Assembly (NCBI GenBank): GCA_013115135.1
Contig: JABANP010000254.1
Coordinates: 1-64,000 of the forward strand
DNA from: Perkinsus olseni
Lineage: Eukaryota; Perkinsozoa; Perkinsida; Perkinsidae
Length of the DNA: 64,000 nucleotides
Reading direction: 5' to 3'
Below, piece by piece: positions 46,101-56,885 of this stretch. Every line of letters starts with the position of its first letter. The first letter of the stretch is position 1. Below the pieces are notes generated by a model. It did no database searches. It was not told the DNA's origin and saw only the letters and a program-made list of their open reading frames with translations. The position numbers and the translations under genes are program-made.

Positions 46101-47503
46101 AATCTTGGAAATTTTGTTGTTGTTTTCATCAGTTGCTCGGGTTGGCGTGGACGGCGCCGACCCTGGACCAGATCCAGCAGGAAATTGAAGTGATGAGTGA
46201 GGCTGGCACGGTGACGGGGAAGTCATCCACAGCGATCGTCAGCAGCGAGAGCGGACATACTTCCGGATCAGCAGGGGGGAGGTTCTCGGTAGGTTGAAGC
46301 TGGTGGTATCCAAATAACTCAACTAATGCCAGGATGAAATTTGTAAAGATACGCTTCTATGTTGTTTGAGTTTGAAGATCTCCGGGCGCCATGTCTTCGT
46401 CGTTCAGCGGTTGTTGATACTGTTGTAGGGTAGCAAGGTGAAAGCGGTTATGGACTGGATAAGGGACGAGGCAGCCTTCCTGTTGGACATCTCTGTGAAG
46501 GACCAATGCCACGACCTTCCACCCGAACACAGGGCAGTGGTTGAGGTAATACCAGAGTCGCTAGTAGCGGCTCTCATCTCCCTTAGATGGTACACGTAGT
46601 GATAGTATTTGCCAGAAAGGGGTTCAACCCTTGCAGGAGTAGCGAGATTTGAATTTCGTTGATGATGAGTTCCGGCTGTGACTATCTACTCACGCTCCGC
46701 TGTCAATTTCGTCGGAGAGGTCGTGATGAGGATGACCCTATTGGAGTTCGGGAGCCGCGAGCTTCTGGGGATTTCTCAGACGCAGCAGCCCCTTTCTGTA
46801 ATCAGATTGACGCAATACTTCGGTCGATTGGGTGCGAAGATCAGCGAGATGTGGATCTGCTGGTCTCCCAATTTTTCCGAGGCCAAGATGAAGATGACGA
46901 GACGTGGCTGGTGGAAGCGGACGACGTGCTCAGTTTGATAACAGAATTTATAGTGGAGAAAGAGAATCTTAGGTTGGCGGACGTCGCTCCTGATAAGTAG
47001 GGATACTTCAGTGGTATCTTTGGTCGACCATGGCTCATTACGGATTCAGGAAGAAAAAGAATCGCAAAGGTGGAGAGAAAACGGACGCGGAAAAGGCAGC
47101 CCGAAGACGAAAAGAAGAGCGAAAGTGAATCCTCGCAACTTTCAGACAGACCACTGAATTCTCGCTACCTGACAGGTTTTGGGAGCGCATCGGGCATGCT
47201 TTGCCGTCGATGAGCGTGCGCCTCCACGCCGCGGTTGAGAGCTGCCTTAACCGGCAGTATAAACTTTTACACAGACGAGCGGCAGCCGTAGAGAAGTGCA
47301 TTACCATCGAACGGGAAAATCACGAGGTGAAGACTCAGTCGTTGGTGGTATCTTTTATATGCTGTCGTTGTTCGCAGTTGAAGGAAGCTTTGGATAAGTA
47401 TCTTGGCAGTGAGGTCAATCAAGAACTGCAAGTCCCTCCTACTCATGTGATAAGGGTCCTCACGAAGCCGTCCACGCCCCCCTCTGCGGCGTCCGGGAGA
47501 TGA
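43124..47503 (+). CDS. DRC1: Dynein regulatory complex subunit 1 (DRC1)
   Basis: A multi-exon coiled-coil protein. Exons around 43739-44110 give the NYD-SP28 (sperm-tail) signature: WSDLARINIAQELAKELE, then QAIIDSKDRRIREFLAELEE and FVKAMKRAEEDV. Later exons carry LEQHLERSMATYQLNKEKLD (about 45235-45358), KKFSDVWANNETEVRRLVEK with DRIIHEQ (45800-46007), LLGLAWTAPTLDQI, and a C-terminal part with FWERIGHALPSMSV and EVNQELQVPPTHV ending at TGA 47501-47503. These match DRC1 from its core to the NYD-SP28-associated C-terminus. DRC1 is a scaffold of the nexin-dynein regulatory complex that anchors it to doublet microtubules. A likely one-base frame discontinuity sits near 45430 (LAERNK before HSAIEASYKTKL), either a splice variant or an error. 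Introns hold all three recurrent core motifs. The start at 43124 is provisional. Confidence 0.85.
43273..43291 (-). repeat. tRNA T-arm-like motif in DRC1 intron
   Basis: Plus strand GGGAATCGAACCCGGGACC inside the GT-AG intron 43255-43304. Confidence 0.7.
43861..43880 (-). repeat. tRNA T-arm-like motif in DRC1 intron
   Basis: Plus strand CGGGGATCGAACCTGGGACC inside the intron that separates the NIAQ and ELAKELE parts of the NYD-SP28 domain. Confidence 0.75.
43961..43979 (+). repeat. Recurrent intron core (CACGAAATTATG) in DRC1
   Basis: CACGCGCCACGAAATTATG within the GTGAGT...TTTCAG intron between IIDSK and DRRIRE. Variants occur at 38171-38192, 39620-39636, 43041-43064, 44219-44236 and 51101-51119. 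Confidence 0.7.
44409..44440 (+). repeat. Recurrent intron core (TATCTTAGGTTGA) in DRC1
   Basis: GTAGTATCTTAGGTTGAACC opens the intron; a reversed AAGATAC follows, so it can fold as a stem. Related copies are at 37848-37870, 39470-39483, 45524-45541, 47989-48013, 50674-50695 and 52231-52249. Confidence 0.7.
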
Positions 47504-47574
47504 AATCTTCGCTGTGCGCGCATGATTGTAAAGATATTTTGTCGTCGTGGATACTACTTGATGTTGAGTCGATA

Positions 47575-49029
47575 ATGGAGGGAAAGAGTTTAGCTAGAGG
47601 TGTCAGAAAGATGCCATCGTCGTCATCGTCACCTCGAAGTCACCATCATCATCGACATTCGGACACGCCGTTCAGCGCTGATGAAGCGAAACGAATTTTG
47701 AGGAAGGCTCGAGAGCACAACTGCGCCGGGGAGTTCCTACAACCGGTCGATTGGAAGAACTTGCCGGGGCTGCATGATTACCCCCTTATTGTTAAGAGAC
47801 CGATGGATTTGGGTGAGTTGCTTTTGGTATGCGTTGGCTATGATTTGTGAAAGGTACGGTACTCGCGAAGGTCGAGGAAGATGGCGATGACGCGTATGCC
47901 GACTTTGGCGAGTTCGAGGACGATCTCAATCTCATCTGGGACAACTGTCATCTCTTCAATCGGCCGGGCTCCTACATGTGAGTTGGCAGTGGTATCTTAG
48001 GTCGAAGCTGGGTTGTTACAGGTTAACCTGTCATTCACCAGATACAAGATGGCTACAAAGATGCGTTCTTACTGTCAGAGTTTGTGTGCATCCTCGGTCG
48101 CTGGACACACCAGAAAGAAACGGAAAACGTAAGAGAATCTTCATACTGCGTTAACTGACGTCGACCGCGTCACCACGGCTCGGAGTCATAATATTAATAA
48201 AAAGTTACACAGAAATTTTCTGAAGTAACAAGAAATGTAGATATAAACGTGAAAATACAGAAATCATTCTAGACCTCCTATTGCAGCCTCGGCCCTATCC
48301 ACGCGAGTATTGTAGAAGTCACTTTTGCACCAACGATCTCCCTCCTCGGCGGTCTCCTGCCGTCTGTTACAACCCATGACGAGCATGCTCTTGTATCGAC
48401 ATTCCTCCCCTTCTCATTTTACACGCCTACGAATCCCGAAAGCCTACTCATATCCAGTCACGGTGTTTATCGTCATCAGGAGCCACTTACCGGAAGGAAA
48501 ACAGTCGAGAAGCAGCAGACGGTCGAGTCTAACGGCGGCTGAGAACACGAGGTCGGCGCCGTCTTCTAGAGTTGAGGTCAAAGACGAGCCCTTCGCGGCG
48601 GAGGCTGCTGCTGTGCTCCCTCCAATGGACAAGGCAGCCGTCGATGGACTGTAAGGTCGCCTTTGCTGATCATGACCAGTATACTGAATAAACTGGTTCG
48701 AGAGGATCGTCTTTGAAGCCTCTGTCTTCTCAGACACGCAGCCAAGATACGTCTTGGCTGGAGACTTCACAGTTCCTTGTCACCTCAAGAATTGGCCTTG
48801 GTCGTTGAGTTCATGCGCGCCCGTAAAACGGCAGCATTGAAGCCGGTGAGTGTATTCTTCCTCCCTGCGTTTGGTACTCTGTTGTTGTTAGCTCGGCCCC
48901 CCAGATCAAGATACAGGCTCGGAATCTTTGCTGCTTGACATCGACCATCTCTCTGCACTCGACCCCGACTGTTTTACCGATGTATCACAACTTGTAGATT
49001 TGGTCGTACGGTATAAAGAAGGTTCTTAA
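47575..49029 (+). CDS. Bromodomain protein with C-terminal ET-like region (BET-like)
   Basis: The bromodomain spans about residues 40-130: EFLQPVDWKNLPGLHDYPLI, KRPMDLGTV, then EFEDDLNLIWDNCHLFNRPG and YKMATKM. The Asn of LFNRPG is the expected acetyl-lysine-binding residue. Introns lie after PMDL and after GSYI; the second (about 47978-48041) contains the TATCTTAGG core. A Ser/Arg-rich linker with an acidic SRVEVKDEPF stretch follows. Then come LSPQELALVVEFMRARKTA and SLLLDIDHLSALDPDCF, resembling the NET/ET domain of BET proteins. These read acetylated histones and recruit transcription factors. The join between the last two exons is out of phase as read, so one splice site is uncertain. 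The ATG at 47575 is 72 bp after the DRC1 stop; an in-frame ATG at 47500 overlaps that stop. Confidence 0.8.
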
Positions 49030-49594
49030 CAGCTCACTAAGTGTCGTGTTACCAGTTACAGCAGCGACCATCTGATGGCAATATTCCCCCTTCTTCCTAA
49101 GGGGGACGTCGTCGTAGCCGTTGGGCTTTGGAAAGGGGACAGAGTCGAGCTTCTGTCCCCCGACTCTTACACGGAGACCTCATCATCATCAATGGTTTCC
49201 CATGAGCCCTCATAGCTCTTGTGGGCTTCATTCGCTCGTTATCATTTTGTTCAAGCGGGATTACCTCTGAAACCACCAGTTCGTTATTCTTTCATCTGCC
49301 CGCCTTGTTCGATTTACTTTTCATGAGTGTGTTGGCGGCCGCTTCCACCGGCTCACTTCCTGGGGGTTCCATGCACACATCGGATAAGGGGATTCATACT
49401 CAAACTCGAAAACATTTTAGAAATGCTGTTTATCTGTCAACCGCGTATCCTACTGTCTGCCATGACCACTCATCAACCCAAGATACTATTAGATCTCAAC
49501 AACGTCATCACAGGCATTGCCACTGATCATGACTTCATTATTTCTTCTTTTTATCTCCCTTCTCGGCTTCAGCAGAGGCCTCCAATTTCTTGGT
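49030..49594. other. 3' intergenic region between convergent genes
   Basis: Nothing recognisable beyond presumed 3' untranslated sequence of the bromodomain gene and DRC11. Confidence 0.4.
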
Positions 49595-52500
49595 CTAAAA
49601 ATGAGAATCGTATCTTTTATTTTGTGAAGTACTATAGTCGACCTCTTCCTGCATCTGCAGGTTCCGCGTTTTGTCGCCGGAAGCTTCATAATCAAATTCT
49701 TGAAACTTTTTGTATTCTTCTTTCCAGGAGTAATGACACCGGGAAAGCGGCTCGATAAACTCATGAAGTGTCTGAAGGGCCATGTCCCTCGACACCGCCA
49801 TCGGTACTCACCAGTGGCCGCTGCTTTAACCTCGCCAAGCGCCGATTCGACAGAACCTGAGGGGCTCCAATCCACGGTTTTTCCACTGCCTGGCCTCCAC
49901 ACCCGGTCCACAGCCTGCTTGATGGACCTTGTGGTGTACCCTTCACTGAGATGTGCCAAACTGGTGAGGTTCAGACTGCCACTAGTTGTCACTTGCGACG
50001 GTACCTGTCATCACCACAAGCAGCACTGCAGGCTCCCTTCGTCAGCCCTCCGTTGCCCACTCCCTTCTCTTCCATAAAACTCCTCCACAGTATAATTCTT
50101 GTACCGAAGTCGGGCGTGGATATCCAGACCTTCTCATCGAATGCCGCCAGCAGTTCTTTTGTGTCAACACTTTCGCCAAAGGGATTTGAGGTACCTTCAG
50201 TCGCAGGCAATAATCGATCAACGGTAAAGTTGGTTCGATATCAGATAATAACCATGTGGCTTAATGATTATTAGGTATCAAAAATATCAGAATTTTATCC
50301 ATTATCATTCAAGTAATTTTACGGATATATTACTAGTGATTGCTGGTGATGTTGCGCTTCTCGTGTGGACTTCCGGGATGTTTTAGAAACAGGAATTCTT
50401 GGTAGTTCACCGACAGCGATTCGGCCCAGCACGGATCGATAATTAGAAATCTACTATCCTGTAACGACTCCAAAAAATATTAGCGATTCATTGAGCGATT
50501 GTTGATACCGTAATTTTGGCAACTCCTGGCGTGTATTTTCGCCTTACACCCGATGAACTCAATCCGATCTTGGTCGGTGCTGTCGGGGCCGGTCTTGATC
50601 TGTTTAATAGCTGCGATGAAATCTTTCTTGATACGGCTCGGGGGTTCATCTGACCTCATCCGAGTAGAACCAGAGTCAACCTAAGATTCCCCACTCTGAG
50701 AGGCCTCATCAGCTCCGCCTCCCTCCGCCGTCGAGGCCGCAGCCTTTCCTTTTTTCTTTCCTTTTTTCACCGCTTGGAAGACCTGCAAGACACCCGTCCG
50801 CCTCCAGTCACCAGCAACTTCCACCAACCTGATCGATCTCGTCACAATAGATAACAGCCGGAGCGTTGTCCTGGGCCACGAGGAAGGCTTTGTAGATCAG
50901 CAGCGCCGGGCCAATCTTGGGCTGACAGACGACAACTTGATCGTCACCGAGAGCGATGCCACTCCGACTTGGGTGTATTTTCCCTCGATCTTTTTCGGTG
51001 ATATGTCGATGAACGTGGCACCAGCTTCGGTGGCAATAATTCGAGCTAGTAGAGACTTCCCACAACCTTTCGGACCATACCTGGGAGTAGGAGAAATGAC
51101 CGCGCGCCGCGAAATTATGGTAAGGGGAATGGATCAAGATACCAACCGCGGGATTCTTCCGCGTGCGGTAGGAAGCATCCTCACAATAGTATCGACCTCG
51201 CCGCTAAGTTGCACTGCTGTCGAATGGTGGTTGAAGCCAGAGGGAGGGCCACATGCTCGACTATCAAGGATTTCACCTGCCCAGCGATAATGACCAGTGA
51301 TGGCTGCCCACTTTTTCCCACCATCTGAGCGCTGGGTGGAGGGCAGGCCGGCAGACATACCCGTCGGGCGGCCCCGAGGTAACCGAACTCGCCGATGTAG
51401 TCCTTCAGACGGGCTGGGGCGACGCATTTCACCAGACCCTACCAGGGGAATAGGGTTTTGATCGGCAATGGAGGTCGACTGGTATGAGGAGGGGGATGAT
51501 TTACTGTCGTCTGGTCAGGAGAGAAGCGGGGAGGAAGAGTGTGAAGGAGCGTGACAACCAACACTCATGACGACTTTTTTTCGGACCGAAACTTCTCAAC
51601 ACTTTTTCCTCGATTTTTTTCGAAGCAACAAACATATTTTCGGGGTTTATAAGTTGCTCTGATCGAGACATCAGGCGCAGTGAAGCCCGCCTTGCCGCGA
51701 GAAGGCTTATGATTATCGCAGAGTTTAATGAGGATGATAACTCACGTCTTGGACTAGTTCCGGTAGGCAATCTTCTCTGTGCGTTACCATACCAACTGCT
51801 GCGCACCACTTCTTCACTTTCCCTTTCTTTTCCTTCTTTCCTGCACCACAGATGCTCCGAGAGCTTTCAGCGCAACCGGTCGAACCTTTGCCTTTTTTGC
51901 CCTTCTTTTCCTTCTTCTTTTTCGCTTTTTCGTACATATTCTGAAGAGGCCCGATGAGATCTCGTGACGATCCGTTGCCCAACTTTCAAGTTCGCCAGCT
52001 CCTCCCGCATCAACTCGTCCACTGAGTTCTGTATTTCACGTTCGACGACAGGAAACACCTTGTCCCGGACAAGCTGAGAAAGAGCAAGATTGCAAGATTT
52101 CTCTAGAAAAGTTTTGATGCCACCTGCACGTCATGACGTTGGTCGACATTTTGTGACTCATCCCTGGTCTCCCAGGTGGCAGCGTATTCCTTTAGCTGTT
52201 CGACCAGACTTTGGACCACCTGACTAGGAATGGTATCTTAGGTTGACCATGGCCCAAGACACACCGCCGAGGTGCCGACGTCGTGCGTATTCTCTGGTTT
52301 GGGTTCCGCAACAGTCTTGGACGCCTTCTTATCGCCGCCCTGCAAAGGAATGCCTCTTTCGTTCCATCAGTTGGAGGTTTCCATTGCCACCGATCTGTCG
52401 GTAGTTCCTCATCGGACAACTATTCAAGATTCGCCAGTGTGAGTTCAACGCAACTTTCTGAATCGACCTTATCTCGGCAGGAACTGGCCGTCAGTAGTGA

Positions 52501-54847
52501 ATGATATTTTCCGGATACTCACCACTGCACAGTCTACGTAGCGCAATCGGGGTGTGCTCATGCTAGCTTCGCATTAGGAACTCATTATCTCAAATACTCT
52601 ACTTTCTATCTGCTCTCTCTCGTTCGCTATGAGTCCAATCTACTCATGTTCCACAACTACATCTACTACAACGAGAGGGTGAATGAGCCCACCTTTTTAT
52701 CGGACGCTTTCTTGCCATCCTTGCTCTGCTTCTCTCCATCACCCTCACCTTCAACCGTCTGTGACAGGCAGATTTTATCATGATGACACGAGCCAGACTG
52801 ACCTCTTCTGGTTGGTCGAATCGCGTGTAGAAGGCTTCGAGGTCTGCGGGGAAGGCTCCTGTTTGTTTCCGAACTTCAAGAATCCATTCGCGTCGCTCGT
52901 CGAGCATCTCTTTATGTAGATCGGGACCCTGGCGAAAACGGAAAATTTACCAACCACCTCTTGATGATCATTGATATCAAAGAAGCGCATCTTCGAATGA
53001 TACCCTCTCACCTTGATTTTCCGCGACCACGCTAGCTCATCGTCCAAAGCCTTATCGTAATCACTGCTCGCCTCGATCTGGGACTGTCGCCGCTGTACTC
53101 TGATCTCCTCGGCAAGCGCAATCTAAGGGAGGGGTTCATCATCCGAGGAGGGGGCGACAGCGGTTACCTGGTCCACAGGCGGCTTCTCGACTGGCGGGAG
53201 CATACCGAGGAAGATGTACTCTTCTTGCTTCATGCGTTGAACGCACTGAAATCACAGATGGATGGTGAGGGTCGAGAGGCTTCGATCAGCGTCACCCTGA
53301 TCGCCGATTTCCTCTTCCATGAGGCTGCTATCTTCGATACCGCCGCCCGCTGGGCTGCTAACAACTCTTCAGACTGAGGAAATGGCGGTAGCAGGATGAT
53401 TATGGCGAGGAGTGGTACGTCATCCTCAAGGTCTGCGAAGTCTACTCCCTCGGCGAGTCGTCTTTCTCTCCTGCAAAAGGGCGAAGAATGATTGAAACTT
53501 TCAATTTGAAAGCATTAAATAATAGTATTACAAGATAGGAAGAATAACGAGGCTGTGAAAATGATAATAGTGGTTATGATAGTAATAATTACTCAGCAAT
53601 TCTTCATAAGTGGCTATTAGGTAATAATTGAGTTGAAGTGTTCTTTCATACGAAAACGAAAACAGAGATGCCGCTGAATCAAATTTTACTGAAATAAAGG
53701 CCATGGAAGAACATAGCTAAGCGAAGGGCGAGAAGGTATACCAAAAATCCACCGACAATTCCCCATAATTCCGAGCTGTCCTCGCAATGCTGCACCACAG
53801 AAATCTGCTACCCCTGGGTATTTCACACAGGCTCCTACTCTCGCACATTCACGACTCTCGACCTACACACTAGCCCACCTCTCAGCTTCCCTCCGCCAGT
53901 TTGCAATCATCATCGCCTTTTGTATGCCCGCTCGTCCACGTTCATTCCGCTGTATCAACCTTATCGCCTGGTCCAATGTGAATGGTATCTAAAGTCACCG
54001 TCATCACCACTATCCTCGAGCAGCAGCAGACCGACATGGAAGGGGTCTGTATGGTCGTCGAGGTCGTCTAACGTTCGGCTGAGGTTGAATGTCTTTTGCC
54101 AGTGCTGTATGCGCTTGTTGCGGATCTCCAGCCAGTCTGCTAGGTGCGTGTCAGCGGTGAAGCATCGCGGAAATCGCCAGTCGAGAACGGCGGGGCTCAA
54201 CTTGAGGTCTGCCAGGATCTGACGGGAGATGGGGACCGGGATATGTTTTCTGGGGAATCTTACTTCGTCCAGTGCGATGAAGCGATTCTTATGGCGGGGG
54301 TTGAAGAAAATCAATTGCTCTTTGAGCTCAAGTACTCTGAGGATTATCGATTCCATGACCTGAGGAGTTGCGAATGGAGTGGTATGACAACAGCATGCAC
54401 GAGGGAAATATGAAACCAGAGAGTATCTTGCCTTCCGTGATGCACGGATTCTATCTCACCCGGCGAATGAATTTCCGTTTTTGCGGATGTATCATTTGGT
54501 CGTAGATCTCCTCGAGGTTGGTGCAAATATGAAGGTACTTGATGTACACCAGGGCGAAGGGCTGGAACCCTATATCGAGAGCCTGCAAAAACTATCTTAT
54601 GTTGAAGCGTGGCACAAATGGAGAACACGATTCCTCATTCCACACTGGTGATCTGTTAGTGACATGCAATGACCATTCCCACTGCAAGTGACAGGCTGTC
54701 CTTAATGGAAGTAATTCTTCGCCGTGCGAAAGATACACTCACCTGTCCATTTTCACGAGTGTTCGCTGGCAGGTGCTCCACATGGATCTGCTCGAGGAGC
54801 TCAGTCATGCATCCAGCCCAGCGATGTTGCCACGACTTGTTAGACAT
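49595..54847 (-). CDS. DRC11: Dynein regulatory complex AAA protein DRC11 (IQCA1)
   Basis: Exon 1 (54847-54743) starts MSNKSWQHRWAGCMTELL. Next come YIKYLHICTNLEEIYDQM with PQKRKFIRRVMESIILRVLE (near 54550-54340), the conserved N-terminal part of IQCA1, and then IALAEEIRVQRRQSQIEA, REWILEVRKQTGAFPADLEA, and Lys-rich and VDELMREELANLKV segments. The AAA domain has Walker A GPKGCGKS (about 51070), IATEAGATFIDISPKKIEGK, Walker B AVIYCDEID (about 50850), a KKGKKKGK insert typical of the family, SRIKKDFIAAIKQIK, and a lid ending HLSEGYTTRSIKQAVDRV. The C-terminus reads EFIEPLSRCHYSWKEEYKKF. The Asp-Glu of Walker B is present, so hydrolysis is possible, although DRC11 homologues are often thought degenerate. 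It is an N-DRC subunit. Several introns carry recurrent cores. Some exon joins are inferred only. Confidence 0.85.
51101..51119 (-). repeat. Recurrent intron core (CACGAAATTATG type) in DRC11
   Basis: CGCGCGCCGCGAAATTATG on the plus strand, antisense to DRC11. It lies in the intron just upstream of the Walker A exon. Confidence 0.65.
52628..52680 (+). repeat. Dispersed repeat, copy 2
   Basis: Core CTACTCATGTTCCACAACTA, then CATCTACTACAACGAGAG, related to 1695-1738 and 55256-55310. Lies inside the DRC11 gene, antisense, probably intronic. Confidence 0.7.
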
Positions 54848-55815
54848 AGCTAGGGGTGTCAGAAAAATGCCTGTCTACGAACAGGCGTGGATGTGATTTT
54901 GAAGCCCGACGCCATAGTAAGACCTGAAGCTGATGTGCTAGCAACTTGAGGACAATCTCACGTGACACGTGCTCCGTTGTTGACTAGGCCCGAATGCTAC
55001 AGCCACAACGAGGCGAAGCAGCGGACCGAACCATCTTAGTCCCTCCTGGCAGGATCCGCTCCTCGGACATGCCAGGGCACCTGTACTGTCTGCGAGACAC
55101 AACTGAACCGCGTGGTCACTGGATTCATCATACTAGCCTCCCGTTATCAACGTCCATTATCTTAGCTACTCTACTTTCTATTGGCTCTATCAAATAGAGA
55201 AAATACAAAGTAGAGTAGTTGGGAATACTATGAGATAAGGGTCTATCATATTCACTATGAGTTCAAACTACTCATGTTCTATAACCACACCTACTATGAC
55301 GAGATAGTGTACACCTTTTCTCCACTTTTGCAAGCATAGTCCTCTCAGGGGGGACGAGCGAGCGGAAGCAACTCTGAGTGCTAGTAACTCTGAGTAGAAT
55401 CCTGGGAGTGCCACAGTCCTATACTGTACGCTGTCTTCCCATCACTCAAAGCATATGAAAGTGATAAAGAAATCCGGCAATTCCTTGAATCAGCCCATGC
55501 CTCGTTTCGTGGGTCCCTAAGTAGAGATACACAATCGGCTTCGAGAGAGGGTTCCTGTCGCTCTGCGACTTTATGACGAGGCTTTCATCGCGCTTGTAAA
55601 GTTGTTCGTTCACTATCACAGTAGATGGAAGGACCACGGCCCACCACCAAGCGTTGAGGATGCACAACAACAGAGTAAGATTACATAAACAACAGTCATA
55701 AATAAACATGGCTCTTCACACCCATCGTGAATGGGGGCATACAAGAGAGAAAACAGAAAAAAAGTGAAAAAATCGCAGCATGAACATTATCGTAGATTCA
55801 TAAATAAAAGGCAGG
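54848..55815. other. Intergenic with hairpin and dispersed repeat
   Basis: Contains a 12-bp inverted repeat (55166-55177 and 55207-55218, CTACTCTACTTT) and the third copy of the dispersed repeat at 55256-55310; together they may be one MITE-like unit. A minus-strand frame at 55446-55709 has a hydrophobic start but no other support. Confidence 0.45.
55256..55310 (+). repeat. Dispersed repeat, copy 3
   Basis: CTACTCATGTTCTATAACCA then CACCTACTATGACGAGATAG. A similar upstream context (CTCTACTTTCTAT) is shared with the copy at 52628. Confidence 0.75.
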
Positions 55816-56781
55816 TCAGCTTGAAGGCAGTTGAAGTAATCCAGGGTCGACATGGAACACTATATGCTCTTTGTCTTCACCTCTGACAACAAGCTGGTCA
55901 TCCGCCACTTGATACATCCGAAGGGAAGGAAGGGCTCCTCTCAGCAGACGATAGCTTCCCGTAGTCGGATAATCTTTCGCTTTTATCAGAGGCGCAAAAC
56001 CTGCCGTGCTGGGTCCTTCATCACTGGTAAAAAAAGCGTATTGCTTCCTATTTTCCCGTGTTTCGATTCGGAGAACAGCAGAGGTACCAATGTAATATCC
56101 GTCTTTGAGACCTGTACTGTAAGTCCATGGCTGCAAATACTCCGACGGGCCAACCGAAAAGGTTAGATGAATCGGCAATTTCAACTCCTCGTACACACTC
56201 TCGTTTCGCCATATTGCATCCAAAAATAATACCAAATCTCCACCAACTCCTGAAGCCAAGCTCCTGGTACACAGAAGGATCTCGTTAACTTTGTCGTCTC
56301 GCGGTAGGGCACTCTGTTCCGAGATGAGATCTCGCACAGGCTTAGTACAGTAACGTGTAAACCAATAGCACTTGGCGATTGAATGGTGATGTAGGAGATT
56401 GTCATTCAACTGCTCTGGCGGCACCTCATAGAAAGGGCATTTCTCATAATGCATCTTGTCGGGTTCGAACAGGAAAATGTCCGCGAACGACATCGTCAGG
56501 ATGTAGCTTATTTCCAACTTGGCGAACATCAAGTTTCCGAGGCCAGAAGGGAAAGTTGTCGGTGTATACACGCCCGCAGGGATCGGAGGCTCTTCACAAC
56601 CAGCACCAGCAACAACGGCTGCAATATTTTGCGCTACCGGCGTGACTTCAACCTTCATTCCGGGATATACAGTAGGCTCTTCTTTGATGACGGTTGCCAT
56701 ATTTTGTGCTACCGGCGCAACTTCAACCTGTCCAGCGGAGTCGCCGGAGACGGGAGATTTTTCGCCATCAACGGTCTCCAT
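55816..56781 (-). CDS. CYWF-domain orphan protein, third repeat unit (possibly broken)
   Basis: A 321-aa ATG frame. The first 70 residues are an acidic linker with two copies of a VEV-PVAQN motif (GQVEVAPVAQN; VEVTPVAQN). The rest is a domain paralogous to those in the next gene upstream: AKCYWFTRYCTKPVRDLI, EILLCTRS and LPIHLTF match DISKCYWF, QMALCTTRN and WPVHLRLK there. A longer C-terminal part (YYIGTSAVLRIETRENRKQY; HIVFHVDPGLLQL) has no counterpart. There is no signal peptide of its own. The linker can be followed 5' across an A5 run into the frame of the preceding gene, so this may be the third domain of one longer protein cut off by small frame changes. Function unknown. Confidence 0.6.
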   Translation of the reverse strand: METVDGEKSPVSGDSAGQVEVAPVAQNMATVIKEEPTVYPGMKVEVTPVAQNIAAVVAGAGCEEPPIPAGVYTPTTFPSGLGNLMFAKLEISYILTMSFADIFLFEPDKMHYEKCPFYEVPPEQLNDNLLHHHSIAKCYWFTRYCTKPVRDLISEQSALPRDDKVNEILLCTRSLASGVGGDLVLFLDAIWRNESVYEELKLPIHLTFSVGPSEYLQPWTYSTGLKDGYYIGTSAVLRIETRENRKQYAFFTSDEGPSTAGFAPLIKAKDYPTTGSYRLLRGALPSLRMYQVADDQLVVRGEDKEHIVFHVDPGLLQLPSS

Positions 56782-56885
56782 TTTTGTGCTGCCGGCGCGA
56801 CTGTAATCTGTTCATTCACTCCGGGAGACACAATAGGTTCTCCATCAACGTCCATAGCTTTCCTTTTCCTTTGCATCGGTCCTCA

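Noticed and set aside
50922..50947. A 26-nt intron in DRC11
   Set aside because: A donor 21 nt further upstream (47-nt intron) gives a better match to the family (GKYTQ-PKIGPALL), so the ultra-short intron is not needed.
55446..55709. Minus-strand 87-aa frame with hydrophobic start
   Set aside because: Could be a signal peptide, but it is short, without homology, and lies in the 3' flank of the CYWF gene.
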